The notes under the pieces are model-generated. The model searched no databases. It had not been told where the DNA came from and was given only the letters and a program-made list of their open reading frames with translations. The translations under genes were made by a program, and so were the position numbers. Shown in pieces: positions 33,695 through 43,553 of a stretch of DNA of 64,000 nt (positions within the stretch are counted from its first letter, which is position 1; the number at the start of each line of letters is the position of its first letter). This stretch comes from JOPF133 sp052144935 (GTDB taxonomy: Bacteria; Acidobacteriota; Terriglobia; Bryobacterales; Bryobacteraceae). The stretch lies in NCBI GenBank assembly GCA_052144935.1, contig JBKQPR010000370.1, forward strand, positions 70,072-134,071, read 5' to 3'.

Positions 33695-35094
33695 TGCCAC
33701 GCACCATCATCGAAAAACTCTGGGACTCCCACGTAGTCCACCAGCAGCCCGGCGCTCCCACGCTGCTCTACATCGATCTTCACCTGGTTCACGAAGTCAC
33801 CTCCCCGCAGGCCTTCGACGAGCTGCGCGAGCGCGGCCTCCCGGTCCGCCGGCCGGATCTGACCATCGCCACCGCCGATCACAGCATCCCCACCAGCGAC
33901 CGCTCGCTCCCCATCGTCGATCCCATCGCCGCCAAACAGCTCGCGCAGCTTGAAACCAACTGCGCCGATTTCGGCCTGCGCTGCCTGGGGATTCATAGCG
34001 ACCGCCAAGGCATCGTACACGTGATCGGCCCCGAGCTGGGCCTCACGCAGCCCGGCATGACCGTGGTCTGCGGCGACAGCCACACCGCCACCCACGGCGC
34101 TTTCGGCGCGCTGGCCTTCGGCATCGGCACCAGCGAGGTGGGCCACGTGCTGGCCACTCAGTGCCTGCTGCAGCGCCCGTCCAAGACCTTTCAGGTCGCG
34201 GTCGATGGCGCGCTGAAACCGGGCGTCTCGGCCAAGGACATCATCCTCGCCCTGATCTCCCGCATCGGCATCGGCGGAGGCACCGGCAGCGTCTTCGAGT
34301 ACACCGGCGGCGCCATCCGCGCGCTCGGTATGGAGGAGCGCATGACGGTCTGCAATATGTCCATCGAAGGCGGCGCCCGCGCCGGCCTGATCGCCCCCGA
34401 CGACACCACGTACCAATACCTCGCCGGCCGCCCGCACGCGCCCCAAGGCGCCGCCTGGGACGCCGCCATCGCCCACTGGAACCAACTCCCCACCGACGAG
34501 GGCGCGGCCTACGACCGCAGCGTCTCGATCGACGCCGATGCGCTGGAGCCCATGATCACCTACGGCACCAACCCCGGCATGGGCATGCCCATCACCTCCG
34601 CGTTGCCCGAGCCGTCTGAAGTGGCCGATCCCATGCAGCGCGATTCCATCGCCAAAGCGCTGAAGTACATGGGTCTTGAAGGCGGCAAGCCGCTGCTGGG
34701 ACATCCCATCGACGTGGTCTTCATCGGAAGCTGCACCAACTCCCGCATCACCGACCTGCGCATCGCCGCCGGCCTTCTGAAGGGCCGCAAGGTCAGCCCC
34801 AAGGTGCGCGTCATGGTGGTGCCCGGCTCGCAGGAAGTCAAGCGCCAGGCCATCGCCGAAGGTCTTCCCGAAATCTTCCGCGCGGCCGGCTGCGACTGGC
34901 GCGAGCCGGGCTGCTCCATGTGCATCGCCATGAACGGCGATCAGCTCTCGCCCGGCCAATACAGCGTTTCCACCAGCAATCGCAACTTCGAAGGCCGCCA
35001 GGGCAAGGGCGGACGCACCTTCCTGGCCAGCCCCCTGACCGCCGCCGCCAGCGCGCTCACCGGCGTGGTCACGGATGTGAGGACCCTCCTATGA
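33694..35094 (+). CDS. leuC: 3-isopropylmalate dehydratase large subunit
   Basis: A 466-residue aconitase-superfamily protein that with LeuD isomerises 2- to 3-isopropylmalate. It has VCGDSHTATHGAFGALAFGIGTSEV (start and end), and the [4Fe-4S] cysteines in FIGSCTNSRI and GCSMCIAMN. Length and sequence are canonical. The 3' end overlaps leuD by four bases (ATGA). The start lies directly after an 18-bp tandem duplication, and an SD-like site is absent, so initiation may depend on the hairpin context or leaky coupling. Confidence 0.95.
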   Translation: MPRTIIEKLWDSHVVHQQPGAPTLLYIDLHLVHEVTSPQAFDELRERGLPVRRPDLTIATADHSIPTSDRSLPIVDPIAAKQLAQLETNCADFGLRCLGIHSDRQGIVHVIGPELGLTQPGMTVVCGDSHTATHGAFGALAFGIGTSEVGHVLATQCLLQRPSKTFQVAVDGALKPGVSAKDIILALISRIGIGGGTGSVFEYTGGAIRALGMEERMTVCNMSIEGGARAGLIAPDDTTYQYLAGRPHAPQGAAWDAAIAHWNQLPTDEGAAYDRSVSIDADALEPMITYGTNPGMGMPITSALPEPSEVADPMQRDSIAKALKYMGLEGGKPLLGHPIDVVFIGSCTNSRITDLRIAAGLLKGRKVSPKVRVMVVPGSQEVKRQAIAEGLPEIFRAAGCDWREPGCSMCIAMNGDQLSPGQYSVSTSNRNFEGRQGKGGRTFLASPLTAAASALTGVVTDVRTLL

Positions 35095-35693
35095 AGCCAT
35101 TCACCAATTTCGAAAGCCGTATCGTGCCGCTGCCCATCAACAACGTCGATACCGACCAGATCATTCCCGCGCGCTTCCTCAAGACCACTTCGAAGCTGGG
35201 CCTGGACCGCCAGCTTTTCAACGACTGGCGTTACGATGCCGAAGGCCGCCCGAACCCCGATTTCATCCTCAACCAGCCGCGGGCGCAAGGCGCGCAAGTC
35301 TTGCTGGCGGGCGATAATTTCGGCTGCGGCAGCTCGCGCGAGCACGCTCCCTGGGCGCTCACCCAGTTCGGATTCCGCGCCGTCATCAGCACCTCCTTCG
35401 CCGATATCTTCAAGCAGAACTCGTTGAAGAATTCGCTGCTGCCCATCGTGGTTCCGGCGGACGCGCACGCCGAGTTGTTCGCCGCGCTGGCCGCCGACCC
35501 AGCCGTGGTGGTGAAGATCGACCTGGCCAACCAGACTGTGACCCTGCCTTCGGGCCGTGCCGTGGAATTCCCGGTCGACAGCTTCTCGAAGCACTGTCTG
35601 GTGGAAGGCGTCGACGAACTCGGCTACATCCTCCAGCGGGCCGGAGAAATCGCCGCCTACGAGGCGAGCCACCCCGCGCCGATTCACACGTAA
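35091..35693 (+). CDS. leuD: 3-isopropylmalate dehydratase small subunit
   Basis: A 200-residue swivel-domain subunit. It shows INNVDTDQIIPARFLKT, LAGDNFGCGSSREHAPWAL and SFADIFKQNSLKNSLLPI, all diagnostic for LeuD. It overlaps the leuC stop and has a GAGG ribosome site within leuC. It is the last gene of the leu operon. About 260 bp of gene-free DNA follow, without a strong terminator that I could see. Confidence 0.95.
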   Translation: MKPFTNFESRIVPLPINNVDTDQIIPARFLKTTSKLGLDRQLFNDWRYDAEGRPNPDFILNQPRAQGAQVLLAGDNFGCGSSREHAPWALTQFGFRAVISTSFADIFKQNSLKNSLLPIVVPADAHAELFAALAADPAVVVKIDLANQTVTLPSGRAVEFPVDSFSKHCLVEGVDELGYILQRAGEIAAYEASHPAPIHT

Positions 35694-35954
35694 TGTGGGC
35701 ATGCGCTGCCTTTGCCGCCCCGGCATCATCGAAAGAAAGGCACATCCGCGCCCCGTAATCCGCTTCGACCAAGCTTCTCAGAGCGAAGCGAGTGTCGAGA
35801 GCGCAAGGTGGGCGAGGCGCAGCACAAGCGTCCCTTTTGAGGACGCGGCACATCGACAGTCATGATTCTGGCAGAGCCACAGCTTCCCACCCTGTGCCGA
35901 TAATCCGGAGATATTGATCTACCGGTTGGCCCTCGCGTACATTCAGCCTGTCTG

Positions 35955-36443
35955 ATGCAACTGGAGTTTCACCAGCTCGAGCGGCGGTGGGAGCACCTGC
36001 GAGTGCACCATCTTGGGCGGCAGCGGCGGTTGTTGGCGTCGCTGGCCGAAGGGGGGCAGCAAACGCCCATCGTGGTGGTGGCGGCCGAAGGCCACCCGGA
36101 CCGTTACGTGGTCATCGACGGCTATAAGCGGATTCTGGCACTGGAGCAACTGGGCCGGGACACGGTGGAAGCCGTGGTGTGGCCGATGAGCGAGGCGGAG
36201 GCGGTGCTGCTGGACCGCTCGCTGCGCTTGAGCGAACACGAGACGGCGCTGGAGGTGGGCTGGCTATTGGCGGAGTTGGAGCGGCGCTTCGGCTACGGGC
36301 TCGATGAGCTGGCGCGCCGGTTTGATCGCAGCGTGAGCTGGGTTTCGCGGCGACTGGCGCTGGTGGAGGTATTGCCAGAAGCGATCCAGCAGCAGGTGCG
36401 CGTTTTCCTCGCCCCATCGACTTTGATATGCTCTCCGCTGTGA
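35955..36443 (+). pseudogene. ParB-like nuclease/partition protein, C-terminally truncated
   Basis: 162 codons. Residues ~35-80 form a ParB/Srx-type domain (TPIVVVAAEGHPDRYVVIDGYKRILALEQLG). A helix-turn-helix-like part follows (LDELARRFDRSVSWVSRRLALVEVLPEAI). The recognisable homology stops at residue ~148 (QQQVR). The final residues FLAPSTLICSPL are read from the promoter/start region of the next gene. Full-length relatives continue for another 100 or more residues, so this is a fragment or a domain-only protein. Confidence 0.65.
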
Positions 36444-38434
36444 AGCACTGGATTGGATTTACGATTCTCCTGGCCCTGGCCCTGACCGTGTGCGCCCAGC
36501 GCCGCGGCACGCCGCTGGTTCAACCGAAACCCGAAGAGCTGGCCCAAATCCGCGAGAAGAGCGAACGCATCGAGGCCATCGTCCAAGAGTTGAAGGGCAA
36601 GCACGCCGACCCCGATCTGGCCGGCGACGTCGAGGTGTACGCCAAAGCGGGACGCTTCCTGCTCGAGTTTCCCGAGCTCATCAACACCCAGGCCGCCATC
36701 GATCACGCCATGGTCGTGCTGGATCTGGGCATCGACCGCGGCCGCCAGTTGACCGCCGGCCAAGCCCCCTGGACACAAGGCAAGAAGCAGATTCATGCCT
36801 ATTATTCGGAAATGGACGGCTCCGTGCAGCCCTACGCCATCACGCTGCCGGAGGGATACGATGCCGCCCGGCCCGCGCGCCTGTACGTCTGGATGCACGG
36901 CCGTCAGAACAACACCACGGAATCGGAATTCATCTTCAGCCAGCAGACCTTCCGCCCGGGCAATCCGCCCGTCGCGGACCAGGGACAGATCCAGCTCGAT
37001 CTCTTCGGCCGCATCAATAGCGCGGGCTGGCACTGGGCCGGCGAGGCGGACGTGTTCGAAGCTATCCAGGCGGTCGAGAAACGCTTCAGGATCGACCAGC
37101 GGCGCATCCTGCTGCGCGGCTTCTCCATGGGCGGCGAAGGCGCCTGGCACATCGCGCTGCACTATCCGGACCGCTTTGCCGCGGCCGAGATCGGGGCCGG
37201 CACATGGTCGCGGCGTTCCCAATCGCCGGGCCTCCAGCCGTATCAATACGCTGTGCTGAAGATCTGGGAAAACATGGAGGAGTGGGCGCTCAACGCATTC
37301 AATCTCCCCCTCGCGGCCCACGATGGCGACAGCGATACCCAGATCGCGTCGCTCCCGGGACCGCCGACAGGCGCGGAGACGCACGGGCAGTTGGAATCCT
37401 CCCTGCGGACTCGCGCGCAGCTCGTAAAGGAGGGATTCGCGGCGGAAGGCGATCCCGACTTTCTGCACATGCAGGGCACGCCCGATATCTTCCTGATCTC
37501 GCAGAAGACCGGACACGGCACCAGCCCCCTGGTGCGGCAGCGCCTGGACGCATTTCTGAAGGAATGGGGCGATAAAGGGCAAGTCTCGCCCGAACGTATC
37601 CGCTTTGTGACTTACACCACGCGCTATAACCGCGACTACTGGGTGAGCGTGGATGGTCTCGATAAGCACTACCAGCGAGCCGACATCGATGCCCAGCGCA
37701 GCGCCGGCGGCGCGAGGTACGAAATTCAGACGGACAACGTCTCGCGCCTGGTTCTCAGCGAGACCGGGCACGCCGGCGCCATCCGCATCGACGGGCAGGA
37801 TTTGAAAGTCAAGTCCGGCCCGCGGATCGCGCTGCAAAAGACCGGCGCAACCTGGAAAGTGGGCGGCGCGCGGCCGGGGCTGCGCAAAACGCACGCGCTG
37901 CAGGGTCCCATCGACGATGCCTTCATCGATCCATTTCTATTGGTGCGGCCCACCGGAACTGCGTGGAACCAGGCAGTGAATGAACAGGCCCTGCGCTCCC
38001 TGGCGCGATTCGACCGCCTGTGGGCCAAGTTTTTCCGGGGCCATCCCTTCGTGAAGGACGACAAAGACGTCACCGAAGCCGACATGGCCAAGTATCACGT
38101 GGTCCTGTTCGGCGATCCGGGGAGCAATCGTGTGATGGCCAAAATGCTGGCCAAGCTGCCGGTGAAGTGGACGCGGGAAACGGTTTCGCTGGGCGCCCGG
38201 AGTTTCCCCGCCAACGAGAATTTCCCGGCGCTGATTTATCCCAACCCGCTGCATCCCACGAAGTACGTGGTCTTGAACACCGGGCTGACGATTGTGGATC
38301 GCGAATATAACGGCGATTACGGCCTGCCGCAGTGGGGCGATTACGCCATCGTGAAGGTGAAGGCCGGCGCGGACGTGCCGGACTTAGTCACCGCGGGCCT
38401 GTTTGACGAAGAGTGGCGCATCGCGCGGCAGTGA
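36428..38434 (+). CDS. Secreted alpha/beta hydrolase (prolyl oligopeptidase-like)
   Basis: A 668-residue protein with a signal peptide (HWIGFTILLALALTVCAQ). The central hydrolase domain (~120-380) has LPEGYDAARPARLYVWMHGR, the nucleophile elbow RGFSMGGEGAWHIALHYPDRF and a possible His in QKTGHGTSP. The C-terminal ~280 residues are a second domain (VSRLVLSETGHAGAIRIDGQ ... YGLPQWGDYAIVKV), as seen in large secreted S9-like or esterase-like proteins. The substrate is unknown. The ATG overlaps the ParB fragment. A GTG at residue 5 is an alternative. Confidence 0.82.
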   Translation: MLSAVKHWIGFTILLALALTVCAQRRGTPLVQPKPEELAQIREKSERIEAIVQELKGKHADPDLAGDVEVYAKAGRFLLEFPELINTQAAIDHAMVVLDLGIDRGRQLTAGQAPWTQGKKQIHAYYSEMDGSVQPYAITLPEGYDAARPARLYVWMHGRQNNTTESEFIFSQQTFRPGNPPVADQGQIQLDLFGRINSAGWHWAGEADVFEAIQAVEKRFRIDQRRILLRGFSMGGEGAWHIALHYPDRFAAAEIGAGTWSRRSQSPGLQPYQYAVLKIWENMEEWALNAFNLPLAAHDGDSDTQIASLPGPPTGAETHGQLESSLRTRAQLVKEGFAAEGDPDFLHMQGTPDIFLISQKTGHGTSPLVRQRLDAFLKEWGDKGQVSPERIRFVTYTTRYNRDYWVSVDGLDKHYQRADIDAQRSAGGARYEIQTDNVSRLVLSETGHAGAIRIDGQDLKVKSGPRIALQKTGATWKVGGARPGLRKTHALQGPIDDAFIDPFLLVRPTGTAWNQAVNEQALRSLARFDRLWAKFFRGHPFVKDDKDVTEADMAKYHVVLFGDPGSNRVMAKMLAKLPVKWTRETVSLGARSFPANENFPALIYPNPLHPTKYVVLNTGLTIVDREYNGDYGLPQWGDYAIVKVKAGADVPDLVTAGLFDEEWRIARQ

Positions 38435-38457
38435 CCGCACGTCGAGAATGCCGTCCT

Positions 38458-39456
38458 TCACCCCATCCACTGCGGGTTACGCGCCGTGCCGTCCTGCCGT
38501 GTGGTCGTCTTAAAGGTCTCGTATTTGCCCGACAGCGCCGCCTCTCTCGTGCGCGCCAGCAGCGCCGAAAGTTCGCTCTGGCTGAATGGCTGGAACGTGC
38601 GGGCCGCTTCGAACGCCTGGTCGAGCGCCTTCTGATCCGGCATCCCCGTGATCACTACCGACGTCGGCAGGCTCAGTGCGTACCGCAGGCATTCCAGACC
38701 CGTGGCCAGCCCTCTTTCGGGCAGCGACCCGGCGGCCATCGGCTTCATTCCCAGCACTGCGATTCCCTGCTCCACCAGCTTCGGCACCACTTCATGCGCG
38801 AAGCTGCGGAACTGCGCGTCCAGAATGTTCAGCGGCATCTGCGCGGTATCGAAATGGAAATCGTGCGCCTTGGCCACCTCCAGCATCCGCAGGTGCACCA
38901 CAGGATCTTTGTGCCCCGTGAAGCCGATGTACCGGATCTTCCCCGCCTTCTTGGCTTCCGCCAGCGCGTCCACCACGCCGTCGTTGAAGAAGCGGTCCGG
39001 GTCTTCCATGCGGATGTTCTCGTGATACTGCATCAGGTCGACGTGGTCCGTTTGCAGGCGTCCGAGCGATTCGTCGATCTGCTTCGCGGCGGCCGCTTTG
39101 GTGCGCCCGTCGAACTTGGTCATCAGGAACACCTTCTGCCGGTACCCGTCGCGCAAGGCCTGGCCCATCCAGATTTCGCTCTTGCCGTCCAGATAGTCCC
39201 AGCAGTTGTCCATGAAGTTGATGCCGCGGTCGATGGCGGACCGGATCAGCCGGACAGATTCCTGCTCGTCCTTCGCCACGCCGATATGATACCCGCCCAT
39301 GCCGATGGCCGAGACGCGCTCGCCCGTGCGGCCCAGTTTCCGGTAGATCATCTCGCTCTTGCGCTCATCGTCGGCGGACATGCGCCGCGAAAGCAGCGCC
39401 CCCAGCGAAAGCGCGCCGACGAACTCACGCCGTGGAAAACCTTCCTGTTGAGCCAT
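38458..39456 (-). CDS. Tat-exported aldo/keto reductase
   Basis: 332 residues. The N-terminus has a twin-arginine motif (FPRREFVGALSLGALLS). The AKR barrel follows, with LGRTGERVSAIGMGGYH, catalytic Asp/Tyr in MDNCWDYLDG, Lys in LMTKFDGR and His in QYHENIRMEDP. NADPH-linked reduction of carbonyl substrates is expected; export with cofactor bound would explain the Tat signal. The ATG at 39454-39456 is selected by a GGAGGG site seven bases upstream and the Tat motif. Confidence 0.88.
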   Translation of the reverse strand: MAQQEGFPRREFVGALSLGALLSRRMSADDERKSEMIYRKLGRTGERVSAIGMGGYHIGVAKDEQESVRLIRSAIDRGINFMDNCWDYLDGKSEIWMGQALRDGYRQKVFLMTKFDGRTKAAAAKQIDESLGRLQTDHVDLMQYHENIRMEDPDRFFNDGVVDALAEAKKAGKIRYIGFTGHKDPVVHLRMLEVAKAHDFHFDTAQMPLNILDAQFRSFAHEVVPKLVEQGIAVLGMKPMAAGSLPERGLATGLECLRYALSLPTSVVITGMPDQKALDQAFEAARTFQPFSQSELSALLARTREAALSGKYETFKTTTRQDGTARNPQWMG

Positions 39457-39637
39457 GTCAAACCCTCCACTGGGACCGATTCTACCGCGCCCGTGGGACA
39501 GACGCTTACCTCTGCCAATCCCGATCCCCAGCCTCCGGACCGCTACTCTCATCGACGGAATTGCGCCGGCACCAAGGGGGCAGGCGGGATCGCTGCTCCA
39601 TGCTTGTCGAAGCGCACCCGCAATGTCCGCGCGGCTC

Positions 39638-40984
39638 TCACTGAGAAATCCGAACCTGAGAGATCCGAAAGCCAGGATCCCGCGTGGCATCGTATTTTAG
39701 CCGATTGCGATTCAGTACGGCGCCCTGTTTGATCACGATTTCCACGTTGTGCGTATCCTCGATCTTCTCATCGGGCCGACCGTTGACAATCACCAGATCA
39801 CCCAGCTTTCCCGGCTCCAAAGTGCCCCACTCCGCGGCCGCGTTCATCAATTCCGCCGCATTCCGTGTTGCTGCCGTGATGGCTTGGAGCGGTGTCAAAC
39901 CGGCCTCCACCAACAATTCCAGTTCGTGATGTAATCCTTCGCCTTGGAAATCGCCAGGATAGGGAGCATCCGTTCCCGCCACCACCAGTACTCCTGTTTT
40001 CCACAACTTCGCTGCGTTCTCTTTGGCTGCCTGAAGCCCTGCGAGCACGGCCGCTCGTCTGTTGGCGGCGTCTTTGGCCACAGGACGGCTTGCCATAGCG
40101 CGAAGCTCTTCCAAGAACCACGGCGGTGTTGTGTCGGCAATCAGCGGCTGCCGGACAAAATCCATCTGCCGCAATCGACGCCCCGCGAAGGATTCGTATA
40201 CCGACAGCGTCGTGATGAAGGAGATCTGTTTCGCCCTGGCTAGTTCAATGGCGTCGCCTGTCAAGACATAAGTGGGCAAATGGGCAAATGCCGCGATTCC
40301 CGCGTTCATCAGGTCCACCGACCCATTGCGTAGGTGCTGGTCGATGAACACCCGTAGTCCGACCTTCTTTCCCTCCAATGCCAGTTGGTTCACAATCGGC
40401 ACGGAGAGTCCCGCATAAGCTTTCATCACGTCGACCCCAGCGGACTTTTGCCGGCGCACTATTGCCGGGACCTGGCTGGCCGACGATATGGAAAACGAGA
40501 TGTCCGGCCAAAACGGATCGGGACCATCGATCAAGGCTCCGGCGCAATAGATCCGCGGACCCAGCAGCCGGCCGCTCGCGATTTCCTGCCGGATTTGCAA
40601 AATGTATGGCTGTACGTTGCCCGTGTCCAGAACAGTGGTTACACCGGCATACAAAAGAGCGTTCAGGTATCGCTGATAACCAAGCAGGTCGGTTGCCTCG
40701 CCGTCCCAGCCGCCCGTTAAGTGGAGGTGCATATCCGCGAGTCCGGGCATCACGGTCCTGCCGGCGGCGTCGATCGTCTGTGCGTCGACGGGCACGGAGA
40801 CAGCCGGCCCGGAGCCAACGGCCTCAATCTGACTGCCGCGAAGAATTACCGTACCGTCGGGGATTACCGGTCCTCCACGGCCATCGATAATCCGTGCATG
40901 CACGATCGCGATAGGGGCTGTTTGTGCTCCCAAGGTCGAAGCCAGTGTGAACACAAGAGCGGTTGGTCTGGAAATCTTCCACAA
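39638..40984 (-). CDS. Secreted amidohydrolase family protein
   Basis: 448 residues with a signal segment (PTALVFTLASTLGAQTAP). The fold is an imidazolonepropionase-like amidohydrolase. It has the beta-sandwich start IVHARIIDGRGGPVIPDGTV, metal ligands in GLADMHLHLTGG, MKAYAGLSV near the barrel middle, the Asp in VVAGTDAPYPGDF and the C-terminal WGTLEPGKLGDLVIVNGRPDEKIEDTHNV (split). It probably hydrolyses a C-N bond, perhaps of a peptide or cyclic amide. It is convergent with nothing and unlinked to a pathway. Codon usage looks slightly less GC-rich than its neighbours. Confidence 0.86.
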   Translation of the reverse strand: MWKISRPTALVFTLASTLGAQTAPIAIVHARIIDGRGGPVIPDGTVILRGSQIEAVGSGPAVSVPVDAQTIDAAGRTVMPGLADMHLHLTGGWDGEATDLLGYQRYLNALLYAGVTTVLDTGNVQPYILQIRQEIASGRLLGPRIYCAGALIDGPDPFWPDISFSISSASQVPAIVRRQKSAGVDVMKAYAGLSVPIVNQLALEGKKVGLRVFIDQHLRNGSVDLMNAGIAAFAHLPTYVLTGDAIELARAKQISFITTLSVYESFAGRRLRQMDFVRQPLIADTTPPWFLEELRAMASRPVAKDAANRRAAVLAGLQAAKENAAKLWKTGVLVVAGTDAPYPGDFQGEGLHHELELLVEAGLTPLQAITAATRNAAELMNAAAEWGTLEPGKLGDLVIVNGRPDEKIEDTHNVEIVIKQGAVLNRNRLKYDATRDPGFRISQVRISQ

Positions 40985-41178
40985 GGGGCCACCTCCACGT
41001 CAGCGGGATATAGTCCAAGGGCTCGTTTTCATCATACTCTCTGCCCAATCCGGTCTAAGACCGAAGACCTGCAATGGTCTGGTCTGGTCCGGTCCCCACC
41101 AGTCCCCACCCGCAACCGTGCGACGTAGGATACGATAACTCTGGAAAGCCCGTGTTCGTCTTTCCGGCAGGAAAACCT

Positions 41179-42996
41179 ATGTCGACCGAAACCAATCCCC
41201 GCCGCGACTTCTTGCGCCTTGCCGGGGCCGGCATTGCCGGCGCCGCGTTAGCCGTGATGGCAAACCGCAATGTGGTGCACGCCGCTCCCCCCACTGCCGG
41301 AAGTTTCGATGTCAAATCGTTCGGCGCCACCGGCGACGGAAAAACGCTCGACACCGCCGCCATCAACCAGGCCATCGATGCAGCCGTGGCCGCCGGCGGC
41401 GGTACCGTGCTCTTCCCCGCCGGCAATTATCTTTCCTACTCGATCCATCTGAAGAGCAACATCACGCTCCACCTGGAACAGGGCGCCACGATCATCGCGG
41501 CCGACCCGCCCGCCGCGGGTGGGGCGCCCTCTGGGCCCGGCGGATACGATCTCGCCGAGCCCAATCCGCAGTGGGACATGTATCAGGATTTCGGCCACAG
41601 CCACTTCCACAACAGCCTGATGTGGGGAGAAGCCATCGAGAACGTGTCCATCGAAGGCAGCGGCCGTATCTGGGGCAAAGGTCTGAGCCGCGGTCAGGGC
41701 GCCCAGATCCCCGGGGTGGGCAACAAGTCCATCAGCTTGAAGAACTGCCACAACGTGCTGCTGCGCGATTTTTCGATCTTCCACGGCGGCCACTTCGGCA
41801 TTCTGGCAACCGGAATCGATAATCTCACCATCGATAACCTGAAGATCGACACCAACCGCGACGGCATGGACGTGGATGCCTGCCGCAATGTCCGCATCTC
41901 CAATTGCTATGTCAACTCTCCCTGGGACGACGGCATCTGTCTGAAGGCCGATTACGCCATCGGCCGCGCCAAGCAGACCGAGTTCGTCACCATCACCAAC
42001 TGCTACGTCAGCGGATGCTGGGAGGAAGGAACCCTGCTGGACGGCACTTACAAGCGGTTCGCGCCCGACGCCCGCATCCCCCACACCGGCCGCATCAAGT
42101 TCGGCACCGAATCCAACGGCGGCTTCCGCAACATCGCCATCTCCAATTGCGTCTTCGAAGGCTGCCAGGGACTGGCGCTGGAATCGGTGGATGGAGCCAT
42201 CCTCGAAGACATCACCGTCACCAACCTTTCCATGCGCGATATCGTCAGCGCTCCCATCTTCCTGCGCTTGGGCGACCGCCTGCGCGGCCCCGATAACACG
42301 CCCGTAGGAACCTTGAAACGCGTGATCGTCAGCAACCTGGTTTGTTCGAATTGCGTTTCCCGCCTGGGATCGATCATCAGCGGGATCCCCGGCCACCTGA
42401 TCGAGGACGTGAAGATCAGTAATGTCCAGGTTCTGCACCAGGGCGGTGGAACGAAAGAGGATGCCGCCTATCAACCGCCGGAATACGAGGACACCTATCC
42501 CGAACCCACGATGTTTGTCAGTGGCCCCCGCCCCAACGGCCGCGGCGCAGACGGACAATGGCATCCCGAGGGAAAAGGCCGTGGTGCGGCGGCCGGAAGA
42601 GGCTCCGGAGCGCCCGGAGCGCCTGGAGCGCCCGCAACGCCCGGCGGACGCGGTGCCACCGCGGCGGCCGGCTCGGCCGGTCGAGGCGGCAGGGGCGGCG
42701 CGGGCGGGGCGCCCTCTGGGCCCGCCAACCTTCACAGCATGCCCTCGCATGGATTTTACGTGCGCCACGTAAAAGGCATTCAGTTCGATAACATCGAGAT
42801 CCGGACCGACAAAGACGACCTGCGCCCAGCCTTCGTACTGGACGATGTCCAGGACGCCGACTTCTTCCGCATCAAAGTGCCGCAGGTCGCCGGAGTGCCT
42901 GAGTTCGCGCTCCACAGCGTATCGGATTTTGCGGTCCACATGTGCGGCGGCGTGCCGGATACGCAACTGAAGAACGTCGAAAACAAGACCCTGTAG
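41179..42996 (+). CDS. Tat-exported GH28/pectate-lyase-like right-handed beta-helix enzyme
   Basis: 605 residues with a Tat signal (NPRRDFLRLAGAGIAGAALAV). The beta helix opens FDVKSFGATGDGKTLDTAAIN (20-residue limit shown in part). It has GGHFGILATG, DTNRDGMDVDACRNVRISN, SPWDDGICLKAD and GRIKFGTESNGG, matching polygalacturonase-type (GH28) signatures including the paired Asp. A low-complexity Gly/Ala/Pro stretch at ~450-517 interrupts the fold. It contains a GAPSGP segment encoded by the dispersed GGGCCC element; a second copy lies near residue 115. Likely acts on pectin-like plant polymers. The ATG at 41179 is placed by the Tat motif. Confidence 0.88.
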   Translation: MSTETNPRRDFLRLAGAGIAGAALAVMANRNVVHAAPPTAGSFDVKSFGATGDGKTLDTAAINQAIDAAVAAGGGTVLFPAGNYLSYSIHLKSNITLHLEQGATIIAADPPAAGGAPSGPGGYDLAEPNPQWDMYQDFGHSHFHNSLMWGEAIENVSIEGSGRIWGKGLSRGQGAQIPGVGNKSISLKNCHNVLLRDFSIFHGGHFGILATGIDNLTIDNLKIDTNRDGMDVDACRNVRISNCYVNSPWDDGICLKADYAIGRAKQTEFVTITNCYVSGCWEEGTLLDGTYKRFAPDARIPHTGRIKFGTESNGGFRNIAISNCVFEGCQGLALESVDGAILEDITVTNLSMRDIVSAPIFLRLGDRLRGPDNTPVGTLKRVIVSNLVCSNCVSRLGSIISGIPGHLIEDVKISNVQVLHQGGGTKEDAAYQPPEYEDTYPEPTMFVSGPRPNGRGADGQWHPEGKGRGAAAGRGSGAPGAPGAPATPGGRGATAAAGSAGRGGRGGAGGAPSGPANLHSMPSHGFYVRHVKGIQFDNIEIRTDKDDLRPAFVLDDVQDADFFRIKVPQVAGVPEFALHSVSDFAVHMCGGVPDTQLKNVENKTL

Positions 42997-43005
42997 AGGC
43001 CAAGT

Positions 43006-43165
43006 TGTGGGGCAGCCAATCCTGGCAGCCAATCTTGGCTGCCAATCTTGGCTGCAAGCCGGCTTCAGCCGGCCCCTGCCGGCACAAAGATTCGCGGATA
43101 GAAAAACCGCCTGGGGGGCCCTTCTGGAGGCTGCCCTCAGGGCCCACGGACGGGCCCACGGACAA
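43006..43165. repeat. Repeat-rich gap ('ggggcagccaatcttggctgc' and 'gccggcttcagccggc')
   Basis: Contains three overlapping copies of 'cagccaatcttggctgc', which also bounds the element at 54064-54215, a 'gccggcttcagccggc' palindrome, and 'ccctcagggcccac' words. No gene is seen between the GH28-type gene and the RRM gene. Confidence 0.8.
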
Positions 43166-43265
43166 GATCGCCCTGCAAGGATCGCCTGGCAACCCGGGGT
43201 ACGCTCTCGGCCGCGTGGCCCCGAGGTCGGACACTCCTGCCGGCGTCCGCTGGTGTCAATCCCGG

Positions 43266-43553
43266 CTACGGCCGCGGTTCGCGACGTCCGCTCGTTGCGC
43301 CGCCGCGGTGCAGTTTCGCGCGCCCTTCGTGAACGTTGATCGGCCGTCCGTCCACTACGTTTTCGTTCAAAGCGGCAATTGCCCGATCCGCTTCGAGGTC
43401 AGCCATCTCCACGAATGCGAAGCCGCGGAAGCGCCCCGTCTCCCGATCGGTCATCAGTTTGAGATTGCGCACGGCGCCATGCGGTTCGAACAGCGAGCGG
43501 ATCGCCGCTGCCGTCGTGGCCGAATCCAGGTTGCCTACAAAAATGTTTTTCAC
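43266..43553 (-). CDS. RRM-type RNA-binding protein
   Basis: A 95-residue single-RRM protein. RNP2 is NIFVGNL at the N-terminus and RNP1 is RFRGFAFVEM near 45. A short basic tail (HRGGATSGRREPRP) follows. Bacterial RRM proteins of this type are often cold-inducible. The GTG start overlaps the stop of the upstream gene (GTGA), with an AAGGAG site inside that gene. A paralogue lies at 45590-45877. Confidence 0.88.
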   Translation of the reverse strand: MKNIFVGNLDSATTAAAIRSLFEPHGAVRNLKLMTDRETGRFRGFAFVEMADLEADRAIAALNENVVDGRPINVHEGRAKLHRGGATSGRREPRP

